Notes: generated by a model not told the origin, from the letters alone. Counted from the first letter of the stretch, positions 9,679 through 19,939 are shown. The stretch is DNA of 64,000 nt from Flavobacterium sp. LC2016-12 (GCF_015351595.1 NZ_JADKPT010000016.1:41008-105007), one strand, 5' to 3'. Translations and numbers: made by a program.

Positions 9679-11109
9679 TTATTTTTTCAACCAATTGTTA
9701 GCAAAAGCACAATCTCTGTATTCTCCAATAATTTTAATGTACGTATCTTTAATCTTAGTATCGAACCATTTTCCAATTGCTTCAATCTGTTTTTCTTTCA
9801 ATGCCAAATCTTTAATTTTTGTATAATCTTTAGCATAATCAGCAACGTGCTCATCAATTCTATTTGTAACAGTAATTAATTTATACGTTTTTTTTCCTTT
9901 TTCATCTGTACTTAAAAGTGGCTGAGAAACTTCAGTGTCCTTTAAATTTGAAACCTGACTGTACAATGTTGGGTCCATTTTAGTCAACTCAAAACGTGTA
10001 TCTTGTGTATTAGGATTTATCAGGATACCACCATTTGCTCTTGTTTCTTTTTCATCAGATTCGGTTCTTGCCGCATCTGCAAAAGAAATTTCATTACCAA
10101 CTATCTTATTCCTGATATTAGTAATTCTTTCTTTTGCCTCTTTTAAAGCATCTTCAGAAACAGTTGGTGAGATCAGAATATGACGTAATTCAACTTCTTG
10201 TCCTTTAATCTTATCTACCATTATAATATGATAGCCATAAATAGTTTTAAAAGGATCTGAAATTTCACCTTCCTGCAAACTAAATGCGACATCCTTGAAC
10301 TCTTTTAAGAAAGGAGTTTTTCTTGTCATTTTATAATAACCTCCATTTGATGAAGATCCTGGATCCTGCGAATATAAAACTGCTTTTGTTGCAAAACTTG
10401 AACCTTCAACAACGTCTTTTTTAATAGCATTTAACCTGTCGATTACTTTTTGCTCATCTTCTTTTGAAACTTTTGGTTCTACCACAATCTGTGCTACTTC
10501 CATCTCAGCGCCAAAAGTTGGCAAATCATCTTTTGGTATTTTTTTAAAGAAATTACGAACCTCCTCTGGAGTAATCGTTACTCCATCAACAATTTTATCT
10601 CTCATCTCTGAAGATAATTTTTGTTCTTTCAAAATATCAGCAAAATACGTTTTAAACTCTTCTACAGAACTTTTTTTATAATATTCAACTACTTTGTTAA
10701 TATCACCAACTTGTTTTACCATATAGTTCAGTCGGTCTTCCATCATTCCCCTTACTTCTGCATCACTTACTATGATACTATCCTGAATTGCCTGATGCGC
10801 ATATAGTTTATCTTCTAAAAGTTTACCAAGCATCTGACATCTTGTAATATCTTTCACATTCCCTCCCTGAGCAGCAATTTCTAAAAATCCTTTATCAATA
10901 TCTGAATCTAAAACAATATAATCTCCAACAGTAGCAATAATACCGTCAACTTTAAGCTTCTGTCCAGTAGGAACTTCAACTGGTTTTTGAGCTACAACAT
11001 CCGGAATGATTTCCTGAGCTGAAACAACTGAGTTGAAAAAAAGTAAAAAACACATTGTCAACACTAGTTTGTAATCAATTGTTTTTAGCTGTAATTTTTT
11101 TAATAACAT
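9679..11109 (-). CDS. SurA-like periplasmic peptidyl-prolyl cis-trans isomerase
   Basis: A periplasmic chaperone and parvulin-type isomerase of 476 residues, expected to assist folding of outer-membrane proteins. A signal peptide ends near AQEIIPDV. A SurA_N-like helical domain follows (about 55-190), then two parvulin domains: the first around EMEVAQIVVEP to GYHIIMVDKIKG, the second from VELRHILISPTVSED onward. The first contains the typical SQDPGSSSNGGYYKM and FKDVAFSLQEGEISDP segments. E. coli SurA has the same plan. A second isomerase gene often sits beside it in Bacteroidota, but none is present here. Confidence 0.85.
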   Translation of the reverse strand: MLLKKLQLKTIDYKLVLTMCFLLFFNSVVSAQEIIPDVVAQKPVEVPTGQKLKVDGIIATVGDYIVLDSDIDKGFLEIAAQGGNVKDITRCQMLGKLLEDKLYAHQAIQDSIIVSDAEVRGMMEDRLNYMVKQVGDINKVVEYYKKSSVEEFKTYFADILKEQKLSSEMRDKIVDGVTITPEEVRNFFKKIPKDDLPTFGAEMEVAQIVVEPKVSKEDEQKVIDRLNAIKKDVVEGSSFATKAVLYSQDPGSSSNGGYYKMTRKTPFLKEFKDVAFSLQEGEISDPFKTIYGYHIIMVDKIKGQEVELRHILISPTVSEDALKEAKERITNIRNKIVGNEISFADAARTESDEKETRANGGILINPNTQDTRFELTKMDPTLYSQVSNLKDTEVSQPLLSTDEKGKKTYKLITVTNRIDEHVADYAKDYTKIKDLALKEKQIEAIGKWFDTKIKDTYIKIIGEYRDCAFANNWLKK

Positions 11110-11609
11110 TATTTTAAATTTAATTTGAATGTAAAGATCTTGCCTTCGTACTTCGTTTTTAAACTAAGAATCACTAAATAATAAAGATCTAGTTCTTTTT
11201 AACTTATAACGAACAAAAATAACAATTCAATCACATAATACAACTATCAGCCATACTATTAACAAAAAATTATATGGCTTGCATTTCAATTTCACAAATA
11301 GAAGCAGTTTCTTAATGGTTATTCATTAAAAAGAGGATTAAATCTTATTCTCATTTTTTTTTAGGAATTACTTTATTCGGAATATCAACAAAAGACAAAT
11401 AACTAAATTTCAAGCAAATAAAAAAAAGTTTTAAACACTACAACGTTTTCGCGGTATAATTATTTTCTTATAAAAGTAAACCGAATTAAAAAACATATAC
11501 TTTAGATGCGTAATTAATAATTTTTATGTTATAAAATTGAGGATATTTCTTTTAAACACTTAAAAATCGACAATTATAAACTTTATTAACCCATAACCAA
11601 ATCTAAATT
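11110..11609. other. divergent intergenic region between surA-like gene and amylase
   Basis: A 500-bp AT-rich region with no supportable gene; the longest plus frames are around a dozen codons. It must hold divergent promoters. A possible minus-strand -7 element (TATTTTTG) lies at 11214-11221, and a LacI-type operator-like site is at 11437-11454. Confidence 0.5.
11437..11454. promoter_or_regulatory. LacI-family operator-like site upstream of amylase
   Basis: The sequence ACTACAACGTTTTCGCGG has the CG-centred half-palindrome AACGTT with flanking bases much like LacI/PurR/CcpA operators (AAACGTTTTC core). It lies about 155 bp before the amylase start. LacI-type regulators commonly control starch and maltose genes in this group. 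No regulator gene is in the window; the assignment is an inference. Confidence 0.3.
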
Positions 11610-13049
11610 ATGAAAAACCACAATGTAAAAATCTATTTGATGACGGCAATCACGGCCTTTTTTTATTCGTGTTCGTCTAATGAAACTAATGAAGTAGACT
11701 CAAGAGCTCAAAGTCAACAATTTGAAATTATTAATGTCACACATCATGATGGAAAGCCTTTTAGTACCGGGACCAAATCATCCTTAACAGGGAAATATGT
11801 CGATAATCCTGGCGGTGGCGTAATGATGCAAGCCTTCTATTGGGATGTGCCTGCCGGAGGAACTTGGTGGAATACCGTAAGTGGAAAAGTAACGGCCTGG
11901 TCGAATGCCGGAATTGGTTCAATCTGGCTACCACCAGCTTCAAAAGCTCAAAATGGAGCATTTTCTATGGGATACGATCCAACAGATTATTTTGATTTTG
12001 GAGATTACAATCAAAACGGAACTACAGAAACCCGATTTGGTTCGAAAACAGAATTAGTAAGTTTAATTACAAAAGCGCATACTGAAAACATGAAAGTATA
12101 TGCAGACATTGTAATTAATCACAACAGCGGAGGACAATCAGAAGCAAATCCGTTTACAGGAACAAACACTTGGACTAATTTTAATGGAGTTTCTTCTGGA
12201 AAATTCAAACGTACTTATGTGAATTTTTATAAAAATAGTTACGGTAATAACGACGAAGGCTCCTTTGGAGGTTTCCCGGATTTATGTCATGCAGATCCTT
12301 ATGTGCAAGACTGGTTATGGAAAAGAGCTGATGGAGTTGGTAAATATTACAAAAACACCATGAAATTTGACGGCTGGAGATTTGACTACGTGAAAGGTTT
12401 TGCTCCTTGGGTTGTTTACGATTGGAATGCAAACGTTGGTGGGTTTTCTGTTGGTGAATTATGGGACTCTAACGTAGACATATTAAATAACTGGGCTAAT
12501 AGTGCTAACAGTTCTGTATTTGATTTTGCTTGTTATTACAAAATGAATGATGCTTTTGACGGAAATAATTTAGCCCTTTTGAATGATGATATGATGTGGA
12601 AAAGAAATCCATACAAAGCTGTAACATTTGTCGCAAATCATGATACTGACGAAATTTCAAATAAACTATTGGCCTATTCATACATTCTAACCCATGAAGG
12701 ATATCCAACAATCTTCTACCGAGATTACGAAGAATGGCTAGACAAAAACAAGTTAAATAACTTGATTTGGATTCACAACAATAAAGCCACTGGAAACACT
12801 TCTATTTTATATTCAGATAATGATGAATATGTAGCACGAAGAAATGGTTATAATGGAAATCCCGGATTAGTAGTTTATATTAACAACTCAACTGCTTGGC
12901 AAGAAAGATGGATTCAGACTAATTGGGCGAATACTCAAATCAAAGATTTTACTGGAAATTCAACTTGGTACCCAACTACACAAGCAGATAAATGGGTGAA
13001 AATTCAATGTCCGCCAAAAGGATATTCAGTTTGGTCTATTAATCAATAA
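11610..13049 (+). CDS. alpha-amylase, GH13 family lipoprotein
   Basis: A surface or periplasmic lipoprotein of 479 residues that hydrolyses alpha-1,4-glucans. A signal peptide with lipobox FFYSC places the lipidated Cys at residue 21. The GH13 barrel starts near VMMQAFYWDVP (71-81). All conserved regions are present: DIVINH (166-171), GWRFDYVKG with nucleophile Asp259, GELWDS with acid/base Glu283, and VANHDTDE with transition-state stabiliser Asp345. A C-terminal beta domain closes the protein. Length and motifs resemble the short calcium-dependent subfamily that includes plant, archaeal and Bacillus enzymes. It stands alone, without SusC/SusD partners. Confidence 0.92.
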   Translation: MKNHNVKIYLMTAITAFFYSCSSNETNEVDSRAQSQQFEIINVTHHDGKPFSTGTKSSLTGKYVDNPGGGVMMQAFYWDVPAGGTWWNTVSGKVTAWSNAGIGSIWLPPASKAQNGAFSMGYDPTDYFDFGDYNQNGTTETRFGSKTELVSLITKAHTENMKVYADIVINHNSGGQSEANPFTGTNTWTNFNGVSSGKFKRTYVNFYKNSYGNNDEGSFGGFPDLCHADPYVQDWLWKRADGVGKYYKNTMKFDGWRFDYVKGFAPWVVYDWNANVGGFSVGELWDSNVDILNNWANSANSSVFDFACYYKMNDAFDGNNLALLNDDMMWKRNPYKAVTFVANHDTDEISNKLLAYSYILTHEGYPTIFYRDYEEWLDKNKLNNLIWIHNNKATGNTSILYSDNDEYVARRNGYNGNPGLVVYINNSTAWQERWIQTNWANTQIKDFTGNSTWYPTTQADKWVKIQCPPKGYSVWSINQ

Positions 13050-13068
13050 TTCTCCAAAACTATAATTT

Positions 13069-13100
13069 AAAGACTGTTTTAAAAAAACAGTCTTTTTTTT
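13069..13100 (+). terminator. intrinsic terminator after amylase
   Basis: Stem AAAGACTGTTT / AAACAGTCTTT followed by a run of eight T. Confidence 0.8.
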
Positions 13101-13177
13101 GCTTAAAAGTTTCTATTTATAAAGTAATGACTTCTAAATTATAGAAGTGAATATTTTTATTAAGCCGTAATTAATAG

Positions 13178-13185
13178 TACTTTTG
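13178..13185 (+). promoter_or_regulatory. -7 promoter element of prfC
   Basis: TACTTTTG matches TAnnTTTG and lies 20 bp before the prfC ATG, implying a very short 5' leader. Confidence 0.55.
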
Positions 13186-13205
13186 CAAACCTATTTATAC
13201 AAAAT

Positions 13206-14798
13206 ATGAGCTTTTTAAAAGAAATACAACGCAGAAGAACATTCGGAATTATATCGCATCCCGATGCCGGTAAAACAACTTTAACTGAAAAATTACTGTT
13301 GTTTGGAGGTGCAATTCAGGAAGCTGGTGCGGTAAAAAATAATAAAATAAAAAAGGGAGCAACGAGTGATTTCATGGAAATCGAACGCCAAAGAGGTATT
13401 TCAGTTTCTACATCCGTACTTGCTTTTAATTATAAAGACAAAAAAATCAACATTCTTGATACACCTGGACACAAGGATTTTGCCGAAGATACATTTAGAA
13501 CTTTAACTGCTGTAGACAGTGTTATTGTCGTTATTGACGTTGCAAAAGGGGTTGAGGAACAAACTGAAAAGCTTGTTGCAGTTTGTAGAATGAGAAACAT
13601 TCCGATGATTGTTTTCATCAATAAATTAGACCGTGAAGGAAAAGATGCTTTTGACTTAATGGATGAAGTTGAACAGAAATTAGGTTTAACAGTTACGCCT
13701 CTAAGTTTCCCTATAGGAATGGGTTATGATTTCCAGGGAATTTATAATTTATGGGAAGAGAACATCAATCTTTTTAGCGGAGACAGCCGTAAAAATATTG
13801 AAGAAACAATTGCTTTTTCTGATGTTCAAAACAATCCCGAATTAGATAAAATTATTGGTCAAAAAGCAGCCGAAAAACTTCGTGAAGAATTAGAATTGAT
13901 TGATGAAGTTTATCCAAAATTTGAACGTCAGGATTATTTAGATGGAAAAATTCAGCCTGTATTTTTTGGATCAGCTTTAAATAATTTTGGAGTTCGTGAA
14001 TTGTTAGATTGTTTTGTTACTATCGCTCCTTCTCCAAGACCAAAAGATTCAGAAACTCGTTTAGTTGATCCAAAAGAAGAAAAAATGACCGGTTTTGTAT
14101 TTAAAATCCATGCTAATATGGATCCAAAACACCGAGATCGTTTGGCTTTTATTAAAATTGTTTCAGGTACTTTCGAAAGAAACAAACCTTACTATCATGT
14201 TCGTCAAAAGAAAAATTTAAAATTCTCCAGTCCGAATGCATTCTTTGCAGAGAAAAAAGAGATTGTAGACATTTCATATCCAGGAGATATTGTAGGTTTA
14301 CACGATACAGGGAATTTTAAAATTGGAGATACTTTAACAGAAGGAGAAATAATGAGTTTCAAAGGAATTCCAAGTTTCTCTCCTGAACACTTTAGATACA
14401 TTAACAACGCTGACCCAATGAAAGCCAAGCAATTGGACAAAGGTGTAGATCAGTTGATGGATGAAGGTGTTGCTCAGTTATTTACTTTAGAGATGAACAA
14501 TCGTAAGGTTATCGGAACAGTTGGAGCACTTCAATATGAGGTAATTCAATATCGTTTAGAACATGAGTACGGAGCAAAATGTACTTATGAAAACTTCCCA
14601 GTTCATAAAGCTTGTTGGGTAAAACCTGACGATGCGAAAAATGACGAGTTTAAAGAATTTAAAAGAATCAAACAAAAATTCTTAGCACACGATAAGTATG
14701 GCCAATTGGTATTCTTAGCTGATTCTGACTTTACAATTCAAATGACTCAAAATAAATATCCAAGTGTGAAATTATTTTTCACTTCTGAATTTGATTAA
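13206..14798 (+). CDS. prfC: peptide chain release factor 3
   Basis: The translational GTPase that removes RF1/RF2 from the ribosome after peptide release. The protein has 530 residues, as usual for the family. GTPase motifs: P-loop SHPDAGKT (17-24), DTPGHKDF (G3) and NKLDREGKDAFDLMDEVE (G4 region typical of RF3). The C-terminal half carries the RF3-specific domains, with FSPEHFRYINNADPMKAKQL and VGALQYEV. It is flanked by its own promoter and terminator, so it is a single-gene unit. Confidence 0.97.
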   Translation: MSFLKEIQRRRTFGIISHPDAGKTTLTEKLLLFGGAIQEAGAVKNNKIKKGATSDFMEIERQRGISVSTSVLAFNYKDKKINILDTPGHKDFAEDTFRTLTAVDSVIVVIDVAKGVEEQTEKLVAVCRMRNIPMIVFINKLDREGKDAFDLMDEVEQKLGLTVTPLSFPIGMGYDFQGIYNLWEENINLFSGDSRKNIEETIAFSDVQNNPELDKIIGQKAAEKLREELELIDEVYPKFERQDYLDGKIQPVFFGSALNNFGVRELLDCFVTIAPSPRPKDSETRLVDPKEEKMTGFVFKIHANMDPKHRDRLAFIKIVSGTFERNKPYYHVRQKKNLKFSSPNAFFAEKKEIVDISYPGDIVGLHDTGNFKIGDTLTEGEIMSFKGIPSFSPEHFRYINNADPMKAKQLDKGVDQLMDEGVAQLFTLEMNNRKVIGTVGALQYEVIQYRLEHEYGAKCTYENFPVHKACWVKPDDAKNDEFKEFKRIKQKFLAHDKYGQLVFLADSDFTIQMTQNKYPSVKLFFTSEFD

Positions 14799-14819
14799 AT
14801 TCTTCAAAATAATATCATA

Positions 14820-14855
14820 AAAAAAGCGCTAATTATACAATTAGCGCTTTTTTTT
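14820..14855 (+). terminator. intrinsic terminator after prfC
   Basis: Stem AAAAAGCGCTAAT / ATTAGCGCTTTTT with a long T run. Confidence 0.8.
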
Positions 14856-15019
14856 AATTTGAATTAAACCAACCTTACTAAGTCATTATATTCCAAAAAA
14901 TAATTTTTTTCTATTAGGAACTACTAATTTATAATAATGTCATCTAGCAAGGAAATTTAGTCGATGAAAGTAAAATTAAATCGGTTAAACTGCATTTAAT
15001 TTTAGATTTCAAGCAAAAA

Positions 15020-15043
15020 AAAAGCCCCATTACTGGGGCTTTT
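15020..15043 (-). terminator. intrinsic terminator of the rpoBC block
   Basis: Stem AAAAGCCCCA / TGGGGCTTTT with a 4-nt loop, 6 bp past the DUF3467 stop on the minus strand. It closes the long ribosomal/RNA polymerase transcript. Confidence 0.8.
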
Positions 15044-15048
15044 CTAAT

Positions 15049-15360
15049 TTATGCTTGTCCTGCCGGACCAAAATTAAGCGGAATTGGTGCTTGTTCAGTG
15101 TCTTTAATTTCGCCATGAGCGACTTCAAAACGATGAATATTTTCACCTATAGCCTTCAATAATCTTTTAGCATGTTGTGGTGTCAGGACAATTCTTGACT
15201 TTACCTTGGCTTTAGGAATACCTGGCATAATGCTCACAAAATCTAAAACAAACTCTGATGATGAGTGATTGATAATTGCAAGATTAGAATAAATTCCTTC
15301 TGCAATGGTCTCATCCAACTCGATATTAATTTGCTCTTGTTGTTGTTTCGGATTACTCAT
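15049..15360 (-). CDS. DUF3467 family protein
   Basis: A 103-residue cytoplasmic protein of unknown function. Family features visible are NIELDETIAEGIYSNLAIINHS, SEFVLDFVSIMPG and TPQHAKRLLKAIGENI; there is no signal peptide or membrane segment. It starts 10 bp after the rpoC stop and precedes the terminator, so it is co-transcribed with RNA polymerase subunits. That linkage hints at a role in transcription or its regulation, but this is inference only. Confidence 0.85.
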   Translation of the reverse strand: MSNPKQQQEQINIELDETIAEGIYSNLAIINHSSSEFVLDFVSIMPGIPKAKVKSRIVLTPQHAKRLLKAIGENIHRFEVAHGEIKDTEQAPIPLNFGPAGQA

Positions 15361-15370
15361 AGTTTCCTAA

Positions 15371-18300
15371 TTAATAAATATATTCTTCTTTATTTGCCAT
15401 CATTTCATTGTAATCGTCTTTAGATCCTACGATAGTATTATCGTATTCTCTCATACCAGTTCCTGCAGGAATTCTGTGTCCAACAATTACATTTTCTTTT
15501 AATCCTTCTAAATCATCTACTTTACCAGCTACAGCAGCTTCGTTAAGTACTTTTGTTGTTTCTTGGAAAGAAGCAGCAGAGATGAATGATTTAGTTTGTA
15601 GCGAAGCTCTTGTAATACCTTGTAAAACTGGTGTTGCAGTTGCAGTAATTACGTCTCTGGCTACAACCAGATTTTTATCATTTCGTTTAAGCAATGAGTT
15701 TTCATCACGTAAGTCACGAGGTGTAATAATTTGACCTGGTTTCAATACAGCAGAATCTCCAGCGTCTTCAACTACTTTCATACCATATAATTTATCGTTT
15801 TGAACGATGAAATCTTTAGTGTGAATCAATTGATCTTCTAGGAATAGTGTATCTCCTGGATCTTGAACTCTTACTTTACGCATCATTTGACGAATAACTA
15901 CCTCAAAGTGCTTGTCATTAATTTTTACCCCTTGTAGACGGTATACCTCTTGAATTTCATTTACCAAGTACTGTTGAACAGCAGCCGGACCTTGAATTCT
16001 TAAGATGTCATCTGGTGTAATTGCACCGTCAGACAATGGCACTCCTGCTCTTACGAAGTCATTTTCCTGTACTAAGATTTGGCTAGAAAGTTTAACTAAA
16101 TACTTTTTAATCTCACCAAATTTAGATTCGATAACAATTTCACGGTTACCTCTTTTGATTTTTCCAAAAGAAACAACACCGTCAATTTCAGAAACAACTG
16201 CTGGGTTTGAAGGGTTACGAGCCTCAAGCAACTCAGTAATTCTTGGTAAACCTCCCGTGATATCGCCTGCTTTAGAAGAACGACGTGGGATTTTAACCAA
16301 TACTTTACCTGCTTTAATTTTCTCACCGTTCTCAACCATAAGGTGTGCTCCTACTGGTAAGTTATACGAACGAATCAATTCACCTTCTTTACCGTAAACC
16401 AATAAAGTTGGAATTAATTTTTTATTTCTGGCTTCAGAAATTACTTTTTCCTGGAATCCTGTTTGCTCATCGATTTCAACCATGAACGATTGTCCTTGCT
16501 CTAAATCCTCGTAAGCAATTTTACCAGTAAATTCAGAAACAATTACACCATTATATGGATCCCACTTACAGATCACAGATCCTTTAGTAACTGATTCACC
16601 ATCCTTAACAAAAATACTAGATCCGTAAGGAATATTGTGTGTATTTAAAACGATTCCAGTTTTCTCGTCAACTAATTTCAATTCCGTTGAACGTGATACT
16701 ACGATATCAACCGCATTACCTTCACTATCCTCACCTTTAACAGTTTTTAAATCTTCAATCTCAAGTCTACCGTTGAATCTTGTAACAATACTAGATTCTT
16801 CAGAAATACCTCCAGCAACCCCTCCAACGTGGAACGTACGAAGTGTCAACTGTGTACCTGGCTCTCCAATAGATTGAGCTGCAATAACTCCAACAGCTTC
16901 ACCTCTTTGTGTCATTTTACCAGTAGCTAAGTTTCTACCGTAACATTTAGCACAAATACCTTTTAAAGCCTCACAAGTTAATGGAGATCTAACCTCTACT
17001 TTTTCAATTGGAGAAGCTTCGATAGTTCTCATAATTGCTTCAGTAATTTGTTGTCCAGATTGAACCATTACTTCATTAGTAAGTGGATTTATAACATCTT
17101 GCAATGCAACACGCCCTAAAATTCTTTCTCCTAATGATTCAACGATTTCCTCATTTTTCTTCAAAGCAGAAACTTCAACACCTCTTAAAGTTCCACAATC
17201 TTCGATGTTAACAATAACATCTTGTGATACGTCATGAAGTCTTCTTGTCAAGTATCCGGCATCGGCAGTTTTAAGAGCCGTATCCGCAAGTCCTTTACGA
17301 GCACCGTGAGTAGAAATGAAATACTCAAGGATCGAAAGACCTTCCTTAAAGTTAGAAAGAATCGGGTTTTCAATAATTTCTCCACCACCAGCAGTAGATT
17401 TTTTAGGCTTAGCCATCAAACCACGCATACCAGTTAACTGACGAATCTGTTCCTTAGAACCCCTCGCCCCAGAGTCAAGCATCATATATACAGAGTTGAA
17501 ACCTTGTTGGTCTTCTCTAATATTTTTCATTGCTAACTCAGTTAATTGAGCATTTGCTGAAGTCCATACGTCAATAACTTGGTTGTAACGTTCGTTATTT
17601 GTAATAAGACCCATGTTATAATTCACAGAAATACCTTCAACTTGCTCTCTGGCATCTGCAATTAATTTTGTTTTTTGTTCTGGAATTCTAATATCCCCAA
17701 GAGAGAAAGATAAACCTCCTCTAAATGCGAATTTATAACCCATATCTTTCATATTATCCAAGAAAGCCGCAGTCGTAGGTACATCAGTCACACTTAAAAT
17801 GTGTCCGATAATATCTCTAAGGTTTTTCTTAGTTAATACATCATTGATGTATCCAGCTGCTTCAGGTACTACTTCGTTAAATAATACACGTCCTGCAGTT
17901 GTTTGAATGATTTTGTACACTAATTCTCCAGCGTCATTAAAATCTTTTGCTCTAATTTTCACACGAGCGTTCAATTCTAATCTTCCTTCGTTTAATGCAA
18001 TGTTTACTTCTTCAGCAGAATAGAACGTTAAGTCTTGACCTAAAATTACATGTTCTGGAGTTGAGATACGTTCTTTGGTCATATAATATAGACCCAAGAC
18101 CATATCCTGAGAAGGTACAGTAATTGGAGCACCATTTGCAGGGTTAAGAATATTGTGAGAAGCCAACATTAATAATTGCGCCTCTAAAATAGCCTCTGGT
18201 CCTAATGGCAAGTGAACTGCCATCTGATCCCCATCAAAATCGGCGTTGAAAGCCGTACATACTAATGGGTGCAATTGGATCGCTTTTCCTTCAATTAATT

Positions 18301-19681
18301 TTGGTTGAAAAGCTTGAATACCAAGTCTGTGTAACGTAGGAGCACGGTTAAGCAATACTGGATGTCCTTTAATTACATTTTCAAGGATATCCCAAACTAC
18401 AGGCTCTTTTTTGTCTATAATTTTCTTAGCAGATTTTACTGTTTTAACAATACCTCTTTCAATCAATTTACGGATAACGAAAGGTTTGTATAATTCAGAT
18501 GCCATATCTTTTGGCAATCCACATTCGAATAATTTTAATTCAGGACCAACAACAATTACCGAACGAGCAGAATAATCCACACGTTTTCCAAGTAAGTTTT
18601 GACGGAAACGTCCTTGCTTACCTTTTAAGGAATCAGATAATGATTTTAATGGTCTGTTAGATTCTGTTTTAACAGCAGAAGCTTTACGAGTATTATCAAA
18701 TAATGAATCTACAGATTCTTGTAACATACGTTTTTCGTTTCTTAAGATAACTTCTGGAGCTTTAATCTCCATTAATCTTTTCAAACGGTTATTACGGATG
18801 ATTACACGACGGTATAAATCATTCAAATCTGAAGTTGCAAAACGACCTCCATCAAGTGGCACAAGCGGACGTAATTCTGGTGGAATAACAGGAACCACTT
18901 TCATGATCATCCACTCAGGACGGTTTTCGCGGTTTAAGTTAGACTCACGGAAAGACTCAACAACTTGTAATCTTTTTAAAGCTTCAGTTTTACGTTGTTT
19001 AGATGTTTCGTTGTTAGCGCTGTGTCTTAATTCATAAGATAAAGCATCTAAGTCAATACGAGCTAATAAATCCATAATACATTCTGCTCCCATTTTGGCA
19101 ACAAATTTATTAGGATCCATATCATCTAAATATTGATTTTCTTGTGGAAGAGTATCTAAAATATTCAAATATTCCTCTTCAGTTAAGAAATCTAATCTTT
19201 GTAATGATTCTCCATCTGCATTTTTAGCAATACCAGCTTGGATTACTACGTATCTTTCGTAGTAAATAATCATATCTAATTTCTTAGATGGAAGACCAAG
19301 GATATAACCAATTTTGTTTGGAAGAGAACGGAAATACCAGATGTGAGCAATTGGCACAACAAGGTTGATGTGTCCTACTCTGTCACGACGTACTTTTTTC
19401 TCCGTAACTTCAACACCACAACGGTCACAGATAATGCCTTTGTAACGAATTCTTTTATATTTTCCACAAGCACACTCAAAATCCTTAACAGGTCCGAAGA
19501 TTCTTTCGCAGAAAAGTCCGTCACGCTCTGGTTTGTGAGTTCTGTAGTTGATAGTTTCCGGTTTCAACACCTCTCCTCTTGATTCTTTCAAGATAGATTC
19601 TGGTGAAGCCAATCCAATTGAGATTTTATTAAATCTTTTAACTGGATTTTTATCCTTATTATTATTTCTATTATTCATCAT
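15371..19681 (-). CDS. rpoC: DNA-directed RNA polymerase subunit beta'
   Basis: Largest RNA polymerase subunit, 1436 residues. The N-terminal zinc ribbon uses Cys70, Cys72, Cys85 and Cys88. The catalytic NADFDGDQMAVH motif carries the three Asp that bind the active-site magnesium. The second zinc site is visible in CGTLRG plus CEALKGICAKCYGR, and the trigger-loop/bridge-helix region is intact (GARGSKEQIRQLTGMRGLM). Two adjacent ATG codons open the frame; either could be used. Unusually for a co-transcribed pair, 300 bp with repeats separate it from rpoB. Confidence 0.98.
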   Translation of the reverse strand: MMNNRNNNKDKNPVKRFNKISIGLASPESILKESRGEVLKPETINYRTHKPERDGLFCERIFGPVKDFECACGKYKRIRYKGIICDRCGVEVTEKKVRRDRVGHINLVVPIAHIWYFRSLPNKIGYILGLPSKKLDMIIYYERYVVIQAGIAKNADGESLQRLDFLTEEEYLNILDTLPQENQYLDDMDPNKFVAKMGAECIMDLLARIDLDALSYELRHSANNETSKQRKTEALKRLQVVESFRESNLNRENRPEWMIMKVVPVIPPELRPLVPLDGGRFATSDLNDLYRRVIIRNNRLKRLMEIKAPEVILRNEKRMLQESVDSLFDNTRKASAVKTESNRPLKSLSDSLKGKQGRFRQNLLGKRVDYSARSVIVVGPELKLFECGLPKDMASELYKPFVIRKLIERGIVKTVKSAKKIIDKKEPVVWDILENVIKGHPVLLNRAPTLHRLGIQAFQPKLIEGKAIQLHPLVCTAFNADFDGDQMAVHLPLGPEAILEAQLLMLASHNILNPANGAPITVPSQDMVLGLYYMTKERISTPEHVILGQDLTFYSAEEVNIALNEGRLELNARVKIRAKDFNDAGELVYKIIQTTAGRVLFNEVVPEAAGYINDVLTKKNLRDIIGHILSVTDVPTTAAFLDNMKDMGYKFAFRGGLSFSLGDIRIPEQKTKLIADAREQVEGISVNYNMGLITNNERYNQVIDVWTSANAQLTELAMKNIREDQQGFNSVYMMLDSGARGSKEQIRQLTGMRGLMAKPKKSTAGGGEIIENPILSNFKEGLSILEYFISTHGARKGLADTALKTADAGYLTRRLHDVSQDVIVNIEDCGTLRGVEVSALKKNEEIVESLGERILGRVALQDVINPLTNEVMVQSGQQITEAIMRTIEASPIEKVEVRSPLTCEALKGICAKCYGRNLATGKMTQRGEAVGVIAAQSIGEPGTQLTLRTFHVGGVAGGISEESSIVTRFNGRLEIEDLKTVKGEDSEGNAVDIVVSRSTELKLVDEKTGIVLNTHNIPYGSSIFVKDGESVTKGSVICKWDPYNGVIVSEFTGKIAYEDLEQGQSFMVEIDEQTGFQEKVISEARNKKLIPTLLVYGKEGELIRSYNLPVGAHLMVENGEKIKAGKVLVKIPRRSSKAGDITGGLPRITELLEARNPSNPAVVSEIDGVVSFGKIKRGNREIVIESKFGEIKKYLVKLSSQILVQENDFVRAGVPLSDGAITPDDILRIQGPAAVQQYLVNEIQEVYRLQGVKINDKHFEVVIRQMMRKVRVQDPGDTLFLEDQLIHTKDFIVQNDKLYGMKVVEDAGDSAVLKPGQIITPRDLRDENSLLKRNDKNLVVARDVITATATPVLQGITRASLQTKSFISAASFQETTKVLNEAAVAGKVDDLEGLKENVIVGHRIPAGTGMREYDNTIVGSKDDYNEMMANKEEYIY

Positions 19682-19729
19682 AGTTTTTACTATTGATTTA
19701 TTTGCAATTAAAAAATTGATTCTTGTTTA

Positions 19730-19803
19730 AGTCGAAAGTTTGAAAGTCGAAAGTCGAAAGTCGATTGGACTTTATAAACTTTAAGACATTTGACTTTTGA
19801 CTA
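19730..19803. repeat. GTCGAAA heptamer repeat with inverted partner
   Basis: Near-tandem GTCGAAA units at about 19730-19763 face GACTTT and TTTGACTTTTGAC on the other side of a short AT core. This is a degenerate, short-period intergenic repeat. Confidence 0.75.
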
Positions 19804-19939
19804 TAACTACCTCGGGTTACTTCTCTAAACTTCAAACCTTAATTATTTTGAAGTGCTAATTATAAAACGCTTAGGGTTTATATAAAAAATCGGAACGGGT
19901 TACGGGTATAAATCCTAAAAACTTCTATAAATGAGTAAT

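Noticed and set aside
11281..11330. Small gene in the surA-amylase gap
   Set aside because: The best plus-strand frame has only 13 codons, with no promoter, leader-peptide bias or terminator beside it.
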